DNA of 14,794 nucleotides from UBA5738 sp049641805 (GCA_049641805.1 JBARNX010000023.1:1-14794); one strand, 5' to 3'; shown: positions 1 to 6,668, numbered from the stretch's first letter. Notes: generated by a model from the sequence alone, not told the origin. Translations and numbers: made by a program.

Positions 1-234
1 CAATTTTCACCGAATGCGGCGGTAACCGCGCGAATTCTGGCAGCCGATGAGCGCGCGCCGCTCGCAATCAAATTTCCACGATTACATTGAAAATTGATTT
101 CAAAATTCGCTGTTTCGTAATTCAAAGAAAATATGGAAATTGCAGTAGGAAATTTTTAAGCAGCAGGTCTAATATTCGAATTTTGAAAATTGTTTCGGAT
201 TTCGGTATTCGGTATTCGATATTCAAGCTTTATG
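1..234. other. Left-edge stretch: possible gene end, then AT-rich spacer
   Basis: Bases 1-65 are GC-rich and look coding; from about 68 the composition turns to AT-rich word repeats. On the plus strand, frame 1 is open from base 1 to a TGA at 88-90 (29 codons) and could be the C-terminal tail of a gene that begins outside the window. On the minus strand a frame with similar composition is also open from about base 160 to base 1, so the strand cannot be decided. I recognise no family. Bases 204-224 hold three near-identical 7-bp units (GGTATTC, GGTATTC, GATATTC). No terminator is visible after the glycosyltransferase that ends at 235. Confidence 0.3.
193..224. repeat. TTCGGATTTCG word repeat, copy 1
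   Basis: Bases 193-212 match 2297-2316 at 19 of 20 positions. Three 7-bp units (204-224) overlap and extend it. The repeat lies just after the glycosyltransferase stop on the minus strand; the other copy lies just before tRNA-Ser. It is one of several AT-rich word families used as spacer sequence in this genome. No coding or regulatory role is visible. Confidence 0.55.
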
Positions 235-1500
235 TTATGCGGTGAGGATTTTTTGGTATATGTTTAAGCATTTTTTTGCCGAGTCAACCCAATCGAATTT
301 TTTGACTTCAACCAATCCGTTTTGGCGCAATTCTTCGCCCAGCGCCGGATAGCGCAAAGCCGCCAGAATTTTTGCCGCCATTTGATCCGTGTCCCAAAAA
401 TCGCACTTTAAGCAATTGGAAACCATCTCTCCCACTCCCGACTGGCGCGAGATCAATATCGGCGCGCCGCTGGCCAGCGCTTCAAGCGAAGTAAGCCCGA
501 AAGGTTCGGACACCGACGGCATCACATATAAATCCGCGGCCTTGTAAAGACGCGCCAAATCCGCGCCGCGCAAGAATCCGGCAAAAACCGCTCGGTCGGC
601 CAATCCCATCCGCGCGGCTTCTTCAATCAGCCACCGCTCCATATCTCCCGATCCGGAAAAAACAAACATCGCGTTTTTATCAATCCGCGCAACGGCGCGC
701 GCGGCTTTCAAAAAATAATCCGGTCCCTTTTGGAATGTGAGTCGTCCCACGAACAACACGATCTTTTTGCCGTTTTTTTTCAATTTTAAAAATTCGTCGG
801 AAACCGCCGGCGCGTACTCCGCGTGATTGACGGCATTGGGCACCACCGTAATTTTTTTCGACACGGCGCCATAACAATCAACAATCCGCCGCTTGGTATA
901 ATCGCTCACCGCGGCCACCGCGTCGGCAATTTCAAACCCCCGTTTTTCAATCAGGCAAATATCGCGGTTCAATCCGTTTTCGCCCACCCGGTCATATTCG
1001 GTGGCATGAATGTGAAACACCAGCGGCTTGCCCGAGGCCCTTTTGGCGGCTATCCCCGCGGGCAAAGAAAGCCAATCATGACAATGGATCACATCAAAAT
1101 CTTCGGATTGCGCGATATTTTTGGCAATCTCGCCGTAACGCATCACTTCCCCCACCAAATCCTCGCGCCAGATTGAATGTTGCGGCGTGAAATCTTTTTC
1201 TCCCCAGCGATCAATATCCCGCGAATAACTCTCCGCGGTCATGTAGGGAGACAACGGCGAATTGACCGCGATCGTATCAACTCCGGACAAATATCTTTTT
1301 TTGCCGATCCACGCGTCCCCGAAAACAAAGCGGCACGGCGCCGGCTGGCAATTGATTTTTTTGGGCAAAACAAAAGTTATTTTTGCTCCCAATGACGCCA
1401 ACCCGCCGGTCAAACCCTGGCAAGCCACACCCAACCCGCCGGAATTATGAGGCGGAAATTCCCAGCCAAACATTAAAATTTTGGGTGACGCAAGAAACAT
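235..1500 (-). CDS. Glycosyltransferase family 4 / glycogen-synthase-like
   Basis: A 421-residue GT-B glycosyltransferase that should transfer a sugar from a nucleotide-sugar donor. The N-terminal domain opens with a GGLG loop (residues 21-24) in the setting typical of starch and glycogen synthases (GT5), followed by an HCHDW segment at 139-143. The C-terminal domain has VGRL-x3-K (251-258) and an E-x7-E motif (E332, E340) in the SEPFGLTSLEA block that binds the donor. Length fits a complete GT4/GT5 protein. Acceptor and donor cannot be told from sequence; glycogen synthesis or cell-surface glycan assembly are both possible, and no glycogen-pathway neighbour is present. The ATG at 1498-1500 has no Shine-Dalgarno sequence and lies about 43 nt from a likely start of transcription. 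It is transcribed separately from the gene at 1630-1989. Confidence 0.88.
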   Translation of the reverse strand: MFLASPKILMFGWEFPPHNSGGLGVACQGLTGGLASLGAKITFVLPKKINCQPAPCRFVFGDAWIGKKRYLSGVDTIAVNSPLSPYMTAESYSRDIDRWGEKDFTPQHSIWREDLVGEVMRYGEIAKNIAQSEDFDVIHCHDWLSLPAGIAAKRASGKPLVFHIHATEYDRVGENGLNRDICLIEKRGFEIADAVAAVSDYTKRRIVDCYGAVSKKITVVPNAVNHAEYAPAVSDEFLKLKKNGKKIVLFVGRLTFQKGPDYFLKAARAVARIDKNAMFVFSGSGDMERWLIEEAARMGLADRAVFAGFLRGADLARLYKAADLYVMPSVSEPFGLTSLEALASGAPILISRQSGVGEMVSNCLKCDFWDTDQMAAKILAALRYPALGEELRQNGLVEVKKFDWVDSAKKCLNIYQKILTA

Positions 1501-1549
1501 TTTATAGTTGCTTTAAACAAAAACTTGCGGCGCGGCGCGCATTATTTTT

Positions 1550-1579
1550 ATTATACAAAAAATCCGCGAAAAATAACAA
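1550..1579 (-). promoter_or_regulatory. Sigma70-type promoter for the glycosyltransferase
   Basis: On the minus strand a perfect TATAAT (1550-1555) stands 18 bp after TTGTTA (1574-1579). The -35 box lies in the loop of the upstream terminator hairpin. Predicted transcription starts near 1543, giving an untranslated leader of about 43 nt. The sequence match is good, but there is no experimental support. Confidence 0.5.
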
Positions 1580-1591
1580 TCGCGGATTTTT
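1557..1591 (-). terminator. Intrinsic terminator after the DUF4870-like gene
   Basis: Arms AAAAATCCGCG (1558-1568) and CGCGGATTTTT (1581-1591) pair perfectly over 11 bp with a 12-nt loop. Read on the minus strand, the stem ends in a T-run, 39 nt after the stop codon of the 1630-1989 gene. The A/T symmetry means it could also work in the other direction. Confidence 0.75.
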
Positions 1592-1629
1592 CAAAAAACG
1601 GAGATTGAAAAAAAACAGGACAGCTCTTT

Positions 1630-1989
1630 TCAAATGTTGAAGTGATCGGCAAACCCGCCGATCAAAGGCAAGAGCTTTTGCTCCCCTTTATATGCCCCGT
1701 AAATTCCCAAACCCATCAACACCAGCATCGCCAAACTCAAGAACGGCGCCAGCGTCCATCCGATGAGCGGTATCATACTCACAAAGCCCATAACAATCCA
1801 CGCCACAAACAGCGTTAATCCCTGTTTGACATGAAATTTCACGAACGAATCGTTTTTATCTTCGGTAAGCAAAGGAATGAAAAACACGACATAGGCCACC
1901 ATCGCCATCCCCGTGTTTTTCCCCTTGCCCGCGGCCTTTTTGGCCGACTCAACGATCTTCCCCGCTTCCTTTTTAATTTCCTGTTCCAT
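1630..1989 (-). CDS. Small membrane protein, Tic20/DUF4870-like
   Basis: A 119-residue protein. The first ~25 residues are charged and Lys/Ala-rich, probably an amphipathic cytoplasmic helix. Three hydrophobic segments follow, at roughly residues 28-42, 55-75 and 78-98. The pattern of a hydrophobic segment ending in PLL, a charged linker with FVKFHVKQG, and two more helices fits the DUF4870/Tic20-like family, where the conserved residues before helix 2 are usually of the FH..Q type. The molecular function of the bacterial family is unknown. The ATG at 1987-1989 has no Shine-Dalgarno sequence; the gene ends in TGA and is followed by a strong terminator. It is probably a single-gene transcript. 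Confidence 0.7.
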   Translation of the reverse strand: MEQEIKKEAGKIVESAKKAAGKGKNTGMAMVAYVVFFIPLLTEDKNDSFVKFHVKQGLTLFVAWIVMGFVSMIPLIGWTLAPFLSLAMLVLMGLGIYGAYKGEQKLLPLIGGFADHFNI

Positions 1990-2033
1990 ATTTTTTAATC
2001 TTTAACTTTGAATTACGAAACCCTTTGTATTTT

Positions 2034-2071
2034 GGGGTCTATCCCCTGTGTAATCGCAGGGATTAGACCCC
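2034..2071. repeat. GC-rich hairpin (GGGGTCTA stem)
   Basis: GGGGTCTA (2034-2041) pairs with TAGACCCC (2064-2071), and an inner CCCTG (2044-2048) pairs with CAGGG (2057-2061), leaving a loop of about 8 nt. There is no T-run on either side, so it is not a standard terminator. It lies 45 bp upstream of the minus-strand gene at 1630-1989, and its composition differs sharply from the AT-rich spacer. It resembles REP-like intergenic palindromes. Confidence 0.6.
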
Positions 2072-2111
2072 TTCAAAAGTATTTGGATTTTAGGATCGGA
2101 TTCTTTTTAAA

Positions 2112-2154
2112 GGGGTCGCACCCCTGCTCCGCGATGCTACGCCGGAAGACGACC
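2112..2154. repeat. GGTCGCACCCCTGC element, degenerate copy
   Basis: Bases 2114-2154 match 7261-7301 at 33 of 41 positions without gaps. The outer arms GGTCG and CGACC are kept, but the inner stem seen in the other copy is eroded. Both copies lie in intergenic sequence. This suggests a dispersed palindromic element, here decayed. Confidence 0.5.
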
Positions 2155-2325
2155 ATGGAAGATGCAAAATCCCCGGCGATTGGCTACGGATCCTTTGATT
2201 GATTTTATAACATTTTTTGTTTATAGTATAGCCATTGCGCGAATATGCCGTTCTTTTGTTTTGATTTTGGATTTTGATTTTTGGATTTGTTTGAAATTTC
2301 GGATTTCGATATTCGGATTTATTTT
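2155..2325. other. Non-coding spacer upstream of tRNA-Ser
   Basis: Together with the two hairpins before it, this completes a gene-free stretch of about 335 bp. It holds a likely promoter (2199-2227) and, from 2247, AT-rich words built on GATTTTGG and TTCGGATTTCG; 2297-2316 repeats 193-212. A 15-codon open frame at 2155-2202 is too short to support as a gene. Confidence 0.5.
2199..2227 (+). promoter_or_regulatory. Promoter for tRNA-Ser
   Basis: TTGATT (2199-2204) and TATAGT (2222-2227) are separated by 17 bp, which fits a sigma70-type promoter. Predicted transcription starts near 2234, about 92 nt upstream of the mature tRNA, so 5' processing would be needed. Confidence 0.45.
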
Positions 2326-2413
2326 GGAGGGGTCGCATAGCGGCCGAGTGCGCGCGCTTGGAAAGCGCGTATACCGAAAGGTATCGCGGGTTCAAATCCC
2401 GCCCCCTCCGCCA
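2326..2413 (+). tRNA. tRNA-Ser (anticodon GGA)
   Basis: A class II tRNA of 88 nt with the CCA tail encoded (2411-2413). The acceptor stem GGAGGGG pairs with CCCCTCC, and the discriminator is G2410. The anticodon stem is CGCGC/GCGCG around the loop TTGGAAA, with anticodon GGA at 2360-2362, reading UCC and UCU serine codons. A long variable arm (ATACC-GAAA-GGTAT) and the T-arm GCGGG-TTCAAAT-CCCGC complete the fold. An intrinsic terminator follows at 2468. Confidence 0.95.
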
Positions 2414-2467
2414 ATTTTTATATTCAGCGGAATATGCTTTCCGAATTGAAAATCACGCCCGCGAATT

Positions 2468-2489
2468 CCGCCCCGTCGGGGGCGGTTTT
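2468..2489 (+). terminator. Intrinsic terminator after tRNA-Ser
   Basis: CCGCCCC (2468-2474) pairs with GGGGCGG (2479-2485) around the loop GTCG, followed by TTTT. The stem is strong and the T-run short. It separates the tRNA transcript from the regulator gene, whose promoter starts at its edge. Confidence 0.65.
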
Positions 2490-2516
2490 GCAATACTCGC
2501 GGCTTTGGATTAATAT
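2488..2516 (+). promoter_or_regulatory. Promoter for the AbrB-like gene
   Basis: TTGCAA (2488-2493), a 17-bp spacer and TAATAT (2511-2516). Predicted transcription starts near 2523, inside a perfect 12-bp tandem repeat, leaving an untranslated leader of about 40 nt before the ATG at 2563. Confidence 0.5.
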
Positions 2517-2521
2517 TGATG

Positions 2522-2547
2522 TAAGTAATCAATTAAGTAATCAATTA
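2522..2547. repeat. Tandem repeat TAAGTAATCAAT x2, candidate operator
   Basis: Two perfect head-to-tail copies of TAAGTAATCAAT occupy 2522-2533 and 2534-2545, plus 2 nt of a third. They lie immediately after the -10 box and before the start codon of a predicted AbrB-fold DNA-binding protein. That position would suit an autoregulatory operator. The repeat is seen directly; operator function is inference. Confidence 0.5.
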
Positions 2548-2562
2548 CCGACTTTTTCAATT

Positions 2563-2739
2563 ATGCCGGACAAAAAATCAAACGAAACCGCCATCCGCAA
2601 GTTAACCCGCATCGGCAAAAAATCTATCGGCCTGACCCTGCCGATCGACGAGGTTAGGAATTTAGGCTGGCGCGAAAAACAAAAAGTGGTCGTGAAGCGC
2701 GTGCGTGGCGGCCTGGCCATCCGCGACTTTAAAGAATAG
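2563..2739 (+). CDS. AbrB/MazE/SpoVT-like DNA-binding protein
   Basis: A 58-residue protein. After a polar N-terminus, residues 14-58 match the swapped-hairpin AbrB pattern: a basic strand (KLTRIGKKS), a GLTLP segment in the place of the family's G-x-x-IP, a short helix ending in LGW, and a K-rich strand pair ending in GLAIRDF. Family members bind DNA as dimers, as transition-state regulators or antitoxins. No toxin gene adjoins it, so a free-standing regulator is more likely. I chose the ATG at 2563 over the longer frame back to 2434, because the extra part would cross the terminator, promoter and tandem repeat. No Shine-Dalgarno sequence is visible. Confidence 0.75.
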   Translation: MPDKKSNETAIRKLTRIGKKSIGLTLPIDEVRNLGWREKQKVVVKRVRGGLAIRDFKE

Positions 2740-2744
2740 AGGAG

Positions 2745-2767
2745 GCCGCGTTTGCCCGCGGCAACGC
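2745..2767. repeat. Short GC-rich hairpin between two small genes
   Basis: GCCGCG (2745-2750) can pair with CGCGGC (2757-2762). Alternatively GCGTTTGCC pairs with GGCAACGC, with one bulged base. There is no T-run, so it is a weak terminator at best. It lies 5 nt after the stop of the AbrB-like gene, which probably continues into the Cys-rich gene downstream. Confidence 0.35.
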
Positions 2768-2809
2768 AAAAGCCATGGCCAAAACAGCAAATTGGATAAA
2801 GAAAAATAA

Positions 2810-3004
2810 ATGAAATCAAATTTAATCGCTCCTTGCGGAATGAACTGCGCTTTGTGCATGGCGTATTTGCGGGAAAAGAACCACTGTCCGGGTTGCGGAG
2901 GCGAAGCGATAGGAGCTTGCCAAAAATGCACCATCAAAAATTGCGGCGGAACCGTCTGTGTTCACCGGGGATATTGCTCAAAATGCGGCAACAAACTAGG
3001 CTGA
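2810..3004 (+). CDS. Short Cys-rich DUF3795-like protein, centre missing
   Basis: A 64-residue protein with 11 cysteines (9, 13, 16, 26, 29, 37, 40, 45, 50, 56, 59). The start (IAPCGMNCALCMAYLREKNHCPGC) is the N-terminal signature of DUF3795 proteins. The end (GGTVCVHRGYCSKCG) resembles the C-terminal zinc-ribbon-like tail found in longer members. The family's usual middle, with an FPC motif and an LDKRYRTKYG-like block, is absent, so this looks like an internal deletion or an unusually short form. Metal binding is likely; the function is unknown. In-frame sequence after the TGA adds Cys-x2-Cys before TAA, so a small C-terminal truncation is also possible. A 12-codon frame (2775-2813) overlaps the start as ATGA. 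There is no Shine-Dalgarno sequence. Confidence 0.65.
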   Translation: MKSNLIAPCGMNCALCMAYLREKNHCPGCGGEAIGACQKCTIKNCGGTVCVHRGYCSKCGNKLG

Positions 3005-3056
3005 GAGCGTTGCCGGCATTGCCAAAATTAATTAAGCAAGCAAGACATTTAAAAAC

Positions 3057-3089
3057 AAAAATTGCATAGGCGCCGCCTGTGCAATTTTT
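3057..3089. terminator. Strong bidirectional terminator
   Basis: AAAAATTGCA (3057-3066) pairs with TGCAATTTTT (3080-3089); inside it a T-G wobble and AGGC/GCCT close a 3-nt loop. It has A-runs and T-runs on both sides and lies between convergent genes (Cys-rich protein on plus, htpX on minus), so it probably ends both transcripts. Confidence 0.85.
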
Positions 3090-3112
3090 AGTTTTATGTT
3101 TTTCACTTTTCG

Positions 3113-4009
3113 CTAGACTGCCATATCGGTGAGCGCTTTGATGCGGTCTTCCACCGGGGGATGGGTTAAGAAGAGTTTGGAGAACCAGTTCTTTTGCTTG
3201 CCGCGAAACGGATTGGCAATATATAAATGCGCGGTGGAATCTTTTGCCGCGCGCATCGGATTGGGATCGGACGAAATTTTTTGCAAAGCGCTTGCCAAGC
3301 CATCGGGATAGCGGGTTAACAACACCGCGCTGGCGTCGGCCAAAAATTCCCGCTTGCGCGAAATCGCTAACTGGATCATCGTCGCGGCCAGCGGCGCTAA
3401 AATCGCGGCGATAACGCCAAACGCCAACATCAGCAGTCCCATATTTCCCCGGTCGTCACGCCGCCCGCCGCCCCAAAAACTGATGCGTAAAAACAAATCT
3501 GAAATAATGGCGACGACGCCCACCAAAATCACCACGATCGTTTGCAAAAGCATATCTTTGTTGCCGATATGCGAAAGCTCGTGAGCGATCACGCCTTCCA
3601 ACTCGGTTTTGTCCAGCCGATCCAAAAGCCCGCGGGTTACCGCCACCACGGCGTGATCTTTGTCGCGCCCGGTGGCAAACGCGTTGGGCTGGGCCTCATT
3701 GATAATATAAATTTTGGGCAAAGGCAAGCCGGCGGTAATGCAAAGATTCTCCACGGTTCGATAAAGTTCGGGATTATCGCGCTTTTCAATCGGGCGCGCG
3801 CCCGCCATTGAAAGCACGATTTTGTCGCTAAACCAATAGCTGAAAAAACTTTGAAACACCGCGATCGCCACCGCGATATAGAGAAAGCTTGAATCCCCCA
3901 GCGCCTGCGACAACAACCAGCCCAAACCGATAAGAAAAACAAAAAAGAAGGTTACCAGCAACCATGTTTTTCTGATATTTTCATCCGCATGGGTATATAT
4001 AGTAGCCAT
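3113..4009 (-). CDS. htpX: HtpX-type M48 membrane zinc metalloprotease
   Basis: A 298-residue membrane protease that degrades misfolded or damaged membrane proteins. Two hydrophobic segments at the N-terminus (about 15-37 and 42-60) precede the M48 domain with the zinc-binding HELSH motif (H143, E144, H147); the third ligand is probably E221 in the REFLADASAV block. Two more hydrophobic segments lie at 154-177 and 189-216. A C-terminal HPPVEDRI segment is typical of the family. Length matches HtpX from other bacteria, so it looks complete. It lies downstream of lemA on the same strand, a pairing common in small-genome bacteria, and just beyond groES/groEL, which suggests a shared quality-control role. 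The ATG at 4007-4009 gives MATIYTHADENI, the usual start of this subgroup; there is no Shine-Dalgarno sequence. Confidence 0.93.
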   Translation of the reverse strand: MATIYTHADENIRKTWLLVTFFFVFLIGLGWLLSQALGDSSFLYIAVAIAVFQSFFSYWFSDKIVLSMAGARPIEKRDNPELYRTVENLCITAGLPLPKIYIINEAQPNAFATGRDKDHAVVAVTRGLLDRLDKTELEGVIAHELSHIGNKDMLLQTIVVILVGVVAIISDLFLRISFWGGGRRDDRGNMGLLMLAFGVIAAILAPLAATMIQLAISRKREFLADASAVLLTRYPDGLASALQKISSDPNPMRAAKDSTAHLYIANPFRGKQKNWFSKLFLTHPPVEDRIKALTDMAV

Positions 4010-4055
4010 AAAAAATGAAATTTATATTTTCAATTTATTTTCGGCAAAACAAACC

Positions 4056-4083
4056 CGCGCCGTTTTTTTATAAAAACAGCGCG
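4056..4083 (-). terminator. Hairpin between lemA and htpX
   Basis: CGCGCCGTTTTT (4056-4067) pairs with AAAAACAGCGCG (4072-4083) over 12 positions, one of which is a mismatch or a G-T wobble depending on the strand read. On the minus strand it follows the lemA stop and precedes htpX, but the tail is only moderately T-rich. It could be a partial terminator or an mRNA-stabilising stem that sets lemA/htpX levels. Confidence 0.45.
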
Positions 4084-4106
4084 AAAAATTATAAACATTT
4101 AAAGTT

Positions 4107-4673
4107 TTATTTCTGCCCAAAACTTACTTTGGGAGCTTCTCTTTCTTCGGCCGCGGTTATTTCAAACAGCGCCATTTGTTTGAAGCTGAATATGCCGGCC
4201 ACGATATTTGACGGAAAGCTTTCGATCTTGATGTTAAAGTCGCGCACATTGCCGTTGTAAAACCGGCGAGCGGCTTGAATTTTGTCTTCGGTATCGGACA
4301 ATTCGCGCTGAAGTTCAAGAAAATTAGCCGACGCTTTCAAATCGGGGTAGTTTTCCGCCACGGCAAACAAACTTTTCAAAGTTTGCGACAGTGCGTTTTC
4401 TTTTTCAATTTTTTCCTCGGGCGTTTTGGCGTCCATCGCCGCGGAACGCGCGGCGGTGACATTTTCCAGCACCTGTTTTTCGTGCGCCGCGTAACCCTTC
4501 ACCGTTTCCATCAAATTGGGAATCAAATCATACCGGCGTTTTAATTGCACATCAATATCGGCCCATGCTTCTTTGGTACGGTTTTTCAACGCTACCAAAC
4601 CGTTATAGGCCGAAACCAGCCACACGAAAAAAACCGCCGCGACCGCCAAAATACCGATTGTTATAATATCCAT
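4107..4673 (-). CDS. lemA: LemA family protein
   Basis: A 188-residue protein with one N-terminal membrane segment (about residues 4-24) and a long helical domain. The segment YNGLVALKNRTKEAWADIDVQLKRRYDLIPNLMETVKGYA holds the family's conserved block (LKNR, DVQLKRRYDLIPNL). The arrangement is a short N-terminal tail, one helix in the membrane and an antiparallel helical bundle. The cellular function of LemA is not settled; it often occurs beside HtpX-like proteases, as here, where htpX follows after about 97 bp. A promoter with an 8-bp dyad precedes it. The ATG at 4671-4673 has only an AT-rich leader and no Shine-Dalgarno sequence. Confidence 0.92.
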   Translation of the reverse strand: MDIITIGILAVAAVFFVWLVSAYNGLVALKNRTKEAWADIDVQLKRRYDLIPNLMETVKGYAAHEKQVLENVTAARSAAMDAKTPEEKIEKENALSQTLKSLFAVAENYPDLKASANFLELQRELSDTEDKIQAARRFYNGNVRDFNIKIESFPSNIVAGIFSFKQMALFEITAAEEREAPKVSFGQK

Positions 4674-4710
4674 ATTTTTTATTATTTACTCTGAATTGCC
4701 AATATCGTTT

Positions 4711-4738
4711 ATTTTACAATAAATCCACTCATTGTAAA
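4711..4738 (-). promoter_or_regulatory. lemA promoter with overlapping dyad
   Basis: On the minus strand TTTACA (4733-4738) and TAAAAT (4711-4716) are 16 bp apart. The same stretch forms a perfect inverted repeat, TTTACAAT (4713-4720) and ATTGTAAA (4731-4738), with a 10-bp centre. A dyad covering both promoter boxes would suit a repressor operator; no regulator is identified. Predicted transcription starts about 30 nt before the lemA ATG. Confidence 0.5.
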
Positions 4739-4800
4739 GGGTTATTTTAGTTCCGAAAGCGCAATACTCATATCGGTTATTATGCTGAACCACGGACAAT

Positions 4801-4830
4801 GTTAGAAACAAACGCTCCCTTGCGGGAGCG
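4801..4830 (-). terminator. Intrinsic terminator after groEL
   Basis: CGCTCCC (4813-4819) and GGGAGCG (4824-4830) form a perfect 7-bp stem around a 4-nt loop. On the minus strand it is followed by TTTGTTTC. It lies about 70 bp after the groEL stop and separates groES-groEL from lemA-htpX. Confidence 0.8.
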
Positions 4831-4857
4831 CCTGTTTTATTTCCGTATCTGCATTCT

Positions 4858-4897
4858 GGCATTGGAAATTGTTTTGACATTGGAAATTGGGAATTTT
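4858..4897. repeat. CATTGGAAATTG word repeat after groEL
   Basis: Two copies of a CATTGGAAATTG word (one at about 4859, one at about 4879) follow the groEL stop. The minus-strand words (AATTTCCAATG, GTCAAAA) match the left arm of the inverted repeat at 11096-11211. This looks like a half copy of that second AT-rich spacer family. Confidence 0.4.
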
Positions 4898-6541
4898 CTA
4901 GTATCCCATATCCATTCCTCCCATACCGCCGCCCATTCCGGGCATGCCTCCAGGCATCGGATTTTCCTTTTTTGGTTTTTCAATCACCATAGCTTCGGTG
5001 GTCAGAAGAACCGAAGCCGCGCTAGCCGCGTTCTGAATGGTCGCCCGCACCACTTTGGTGGGATCAACCACGCCGGCTGCCAGCATATCCTCATATATCA
5101 TTTTGGCCGCGTTGAATCCGACCGCGCCGTTGCTTTGGCGGATTTTTTCGATCACCACCGCGCCTTCCACGCCCGCGTTATTGGCAATCTGGCGGATCGG
5201 CTCCTCAAGCGCGCGGCGCAAAATATTAATACCAACGGCTTCCTCGCCATCCGCATGGACTTTGTCCAAAGCTTTGACACAATTCAACAATGCCGTGCCG
5301 CCGCCGGGAACAATACCTTCTTCCACGGCCGCGCGAGTCGCATTCAAAGCATCCTCAGTTTTGTGCTGGCGGGCTTTTTGCTCAATTTCCGTGGCCGCGC
5401 CAACTTTAATCACCGCCACGCCACCGGAAAGCTTGGCCAACCGCTCCTGCAATTTTTCTTTGTCAAAATCAGATTCTGTCTTGGTGATTTCGTTTTTGAT
5501 CTGCTTGACGCGCGCATCAATCAAATCCTTGTCGCCTTTGCCTTCCACAATCACGGTCTTATCTTTTCCCGCAACCACGCGGCGCGCCGACCCCAGATCC
5601 TTGATCGTTACATTTTCCAGTTTCATCCCCAGCTGCTCGGAAACCACCGTCGCGCCGGTTACCGCGGCGATATCGGCCAGCATTTCTTTTTTGCGATCGC
5701 CGAATCCCGGAGCCTTCACCGCCAAAGCGTTAAAGATTCCGCGCAATTTGTTGACCACCAAAGTCGCCAGCGCGTCGCCCTCAACTTCATCGGCAATAAT
5801 AACCAATTCTTTTTTACCGGCCTGAACAATCTTTTCCAAAATCGGCAAAAGTTCGGGCAAAGACGCAATCTTTTTTTCAGTGATCAGAATATATGGATCT
5901 TCGAGCGCCGCTTCCATGCGTTCGGTATCGGTCACCATATACGCGGACAAGTAACCGCGGTCAAACTGCAAACCCTTGACAATCTCCTTGCGAATATCAA
6001 GATTTTTTGATTCCTCGATCGTCACCACGCCATCCTTGCCAACCTCTTGCATCACTTCGGCAATCAAATTACCAAGCTCCGCGCTCTCCGCCGAAATCGT
6101 GGCCACCTGCGCCATTTCTTCCTTTTTGGAAATCTGTTTGGACATTTGCTTCAAATTAGCCACTACCGCTTCCACGCCTTTATCAATACCGCGCTTGATC
6201 GCCAGAGGATTGGCCCCCGCGGTCACATTTTTCAAGCCCTCGCCGATGAGCGCTTGCGCCAAAACACACGCGGTCGTGGTGCCGTCGCCGGCCATGTCAT
6301 TGGTTTTTTCGCTGGCTTCTTTAACAATCTGCGCCCCCAAATTTTCGGCGGCATCCTCCAGCTCGATTTCTTTGGCGATTGAAACGCCGTCATTGGTAAT
6401 CACCGGCGAACCGTAAGACTTACCCAAAACGACATTCCGCCCCTTGGGTCCCAAAGTCACTTTCACGGCGTTGGCCAATTTGTCCGCGCCCGCCTTAAGC
6501 TTCTTGCGCGCGGTTTCCGAATAAATAATTTCTTTTGCCAC
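4898..6541 (-). CDS. groEL: Chaperonin GroEL (Hsp60)
   Basis: A complete 547-residue group I chaperonin subunit; it forms the double-ring folding chamber and works with GroES using ATP. The start MAKEIIYSETARKKL, the nucleotide-binding GDGTTT (residues 85-90), VTLGPKGRNV (28-38), the segment GGGTALL and the Gly/Met-rich tail (MPGGMPGMGGGMGG) are all canonical. Translation starts at GTG (6539-6541), fixed by the conserved MAKE; there is no Shine-Dalgarno sequence. It follows groES on the same strand. The 120-bp spacer is a hairpin element that ends 7 nt before the GTG and is identical to the one before groES. The stop is TAG, followed by a strong terminator. Confidence 0.98.
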   Translation of the reverse strand: MAKEIIYSETARKKLKAGADKLANAVKVTLGPKGRNVVLGKSYGSPVITNDGVSIAKEIELEDAAENLGAQIVKEASEKTNDMAGDGTTTACVLAQALIGEGLKNVTAGANPLAIKRGIDKGVEAVVANLKQMSKQISKKEEMAQVATISAESAELGNLIAEVMQEVGKDGVVTIEESKNLDIRKEIVKGLQFDRGYLSAYMVTDTERMEAALEDPYILITEKKIASLPELLPILEKIVQAGKKELVIIADEVEGDALATLVVNKLRGIFNALAVKAPGFGDRKKEMLADIAAVTGATVVSEQLGMKLENVTIKDLGSARRVVAGKDKTVIVEGKGDKDLIDARVKQIKNEITKTESDFDKEKLQERLAKLSGGVAVIKVGAATEIEQKARQHKTEDALNATRAAVEEGIVPGGGTALLNCVKALDKVHADGEEAVGINILRRALEEPIRQIANNAGVEGAVVIEKIRQSNGAVGFNAAKMIYEDMLAAGVVDPTKVVRATIQNAASAASVLLTTEAMVIEKPKKENPMPGGMPGMGGGMGGMDMGY

Positions 6542-6548
6542 GGTAATT

Positions 6549-6668
6549 AATGTAAAATCGAAAAATCAAAATGGAAAATGACAATGTAAAATTAAAAATG
6601 AAAAATGCGTTTTAAAATTTTACATTTTGAATTGTCATTTTGATTTTTGATATTCACACTTTTAATTT
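6549..6668 (-). repeat. AT-rich hairpin element, copy A (before groEL)
   Basis: A 120-bp imperfect inverted repeat. Read on the minus strand it begins at the last codons of groES (the stop TAA lies inside), runs through a left arm containing ATCAAAATGACA and a right arm containing TACATTGTCATTTT, and ends in ACATT exactly 7 nt before the groEL GTG. It is identical over all 120 bp to copy B. Related copies lie at 7986-8101 and 13569-13679. Confidence 0.85.

Noticed and set aside
2090..2449. Overlapping open frames on both strands around tRNA-Ser
   Set aside because: They cross the tRNA, hairpins and AT-rich word repeats and show no domain.
2775..2813. A 12-codon frame overlapping the Cys-rich gene start as ATGA
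   Set aside because: Too short to judge without comparison; a leader peptide is possible but unsupported.
2810..3030. UGA recoding (glycine or selenocysteine)
   Set aside because: TGA ends other genes here, such as 1630-1989 and the holin-like gene, and no SECIS-like structure was recognised.
4686..4880. A 64-codon open frame on the minus strand between groEL and lemA
   Set aside because: It runs through the groEL terminator and the lemA promoter dyad and resembles no family.
4799..6010. A 403-codon plus-strand open frame opposite groEL
   Set aside because: It is the antisense shadow of groEL, caused by that gene's codon use.
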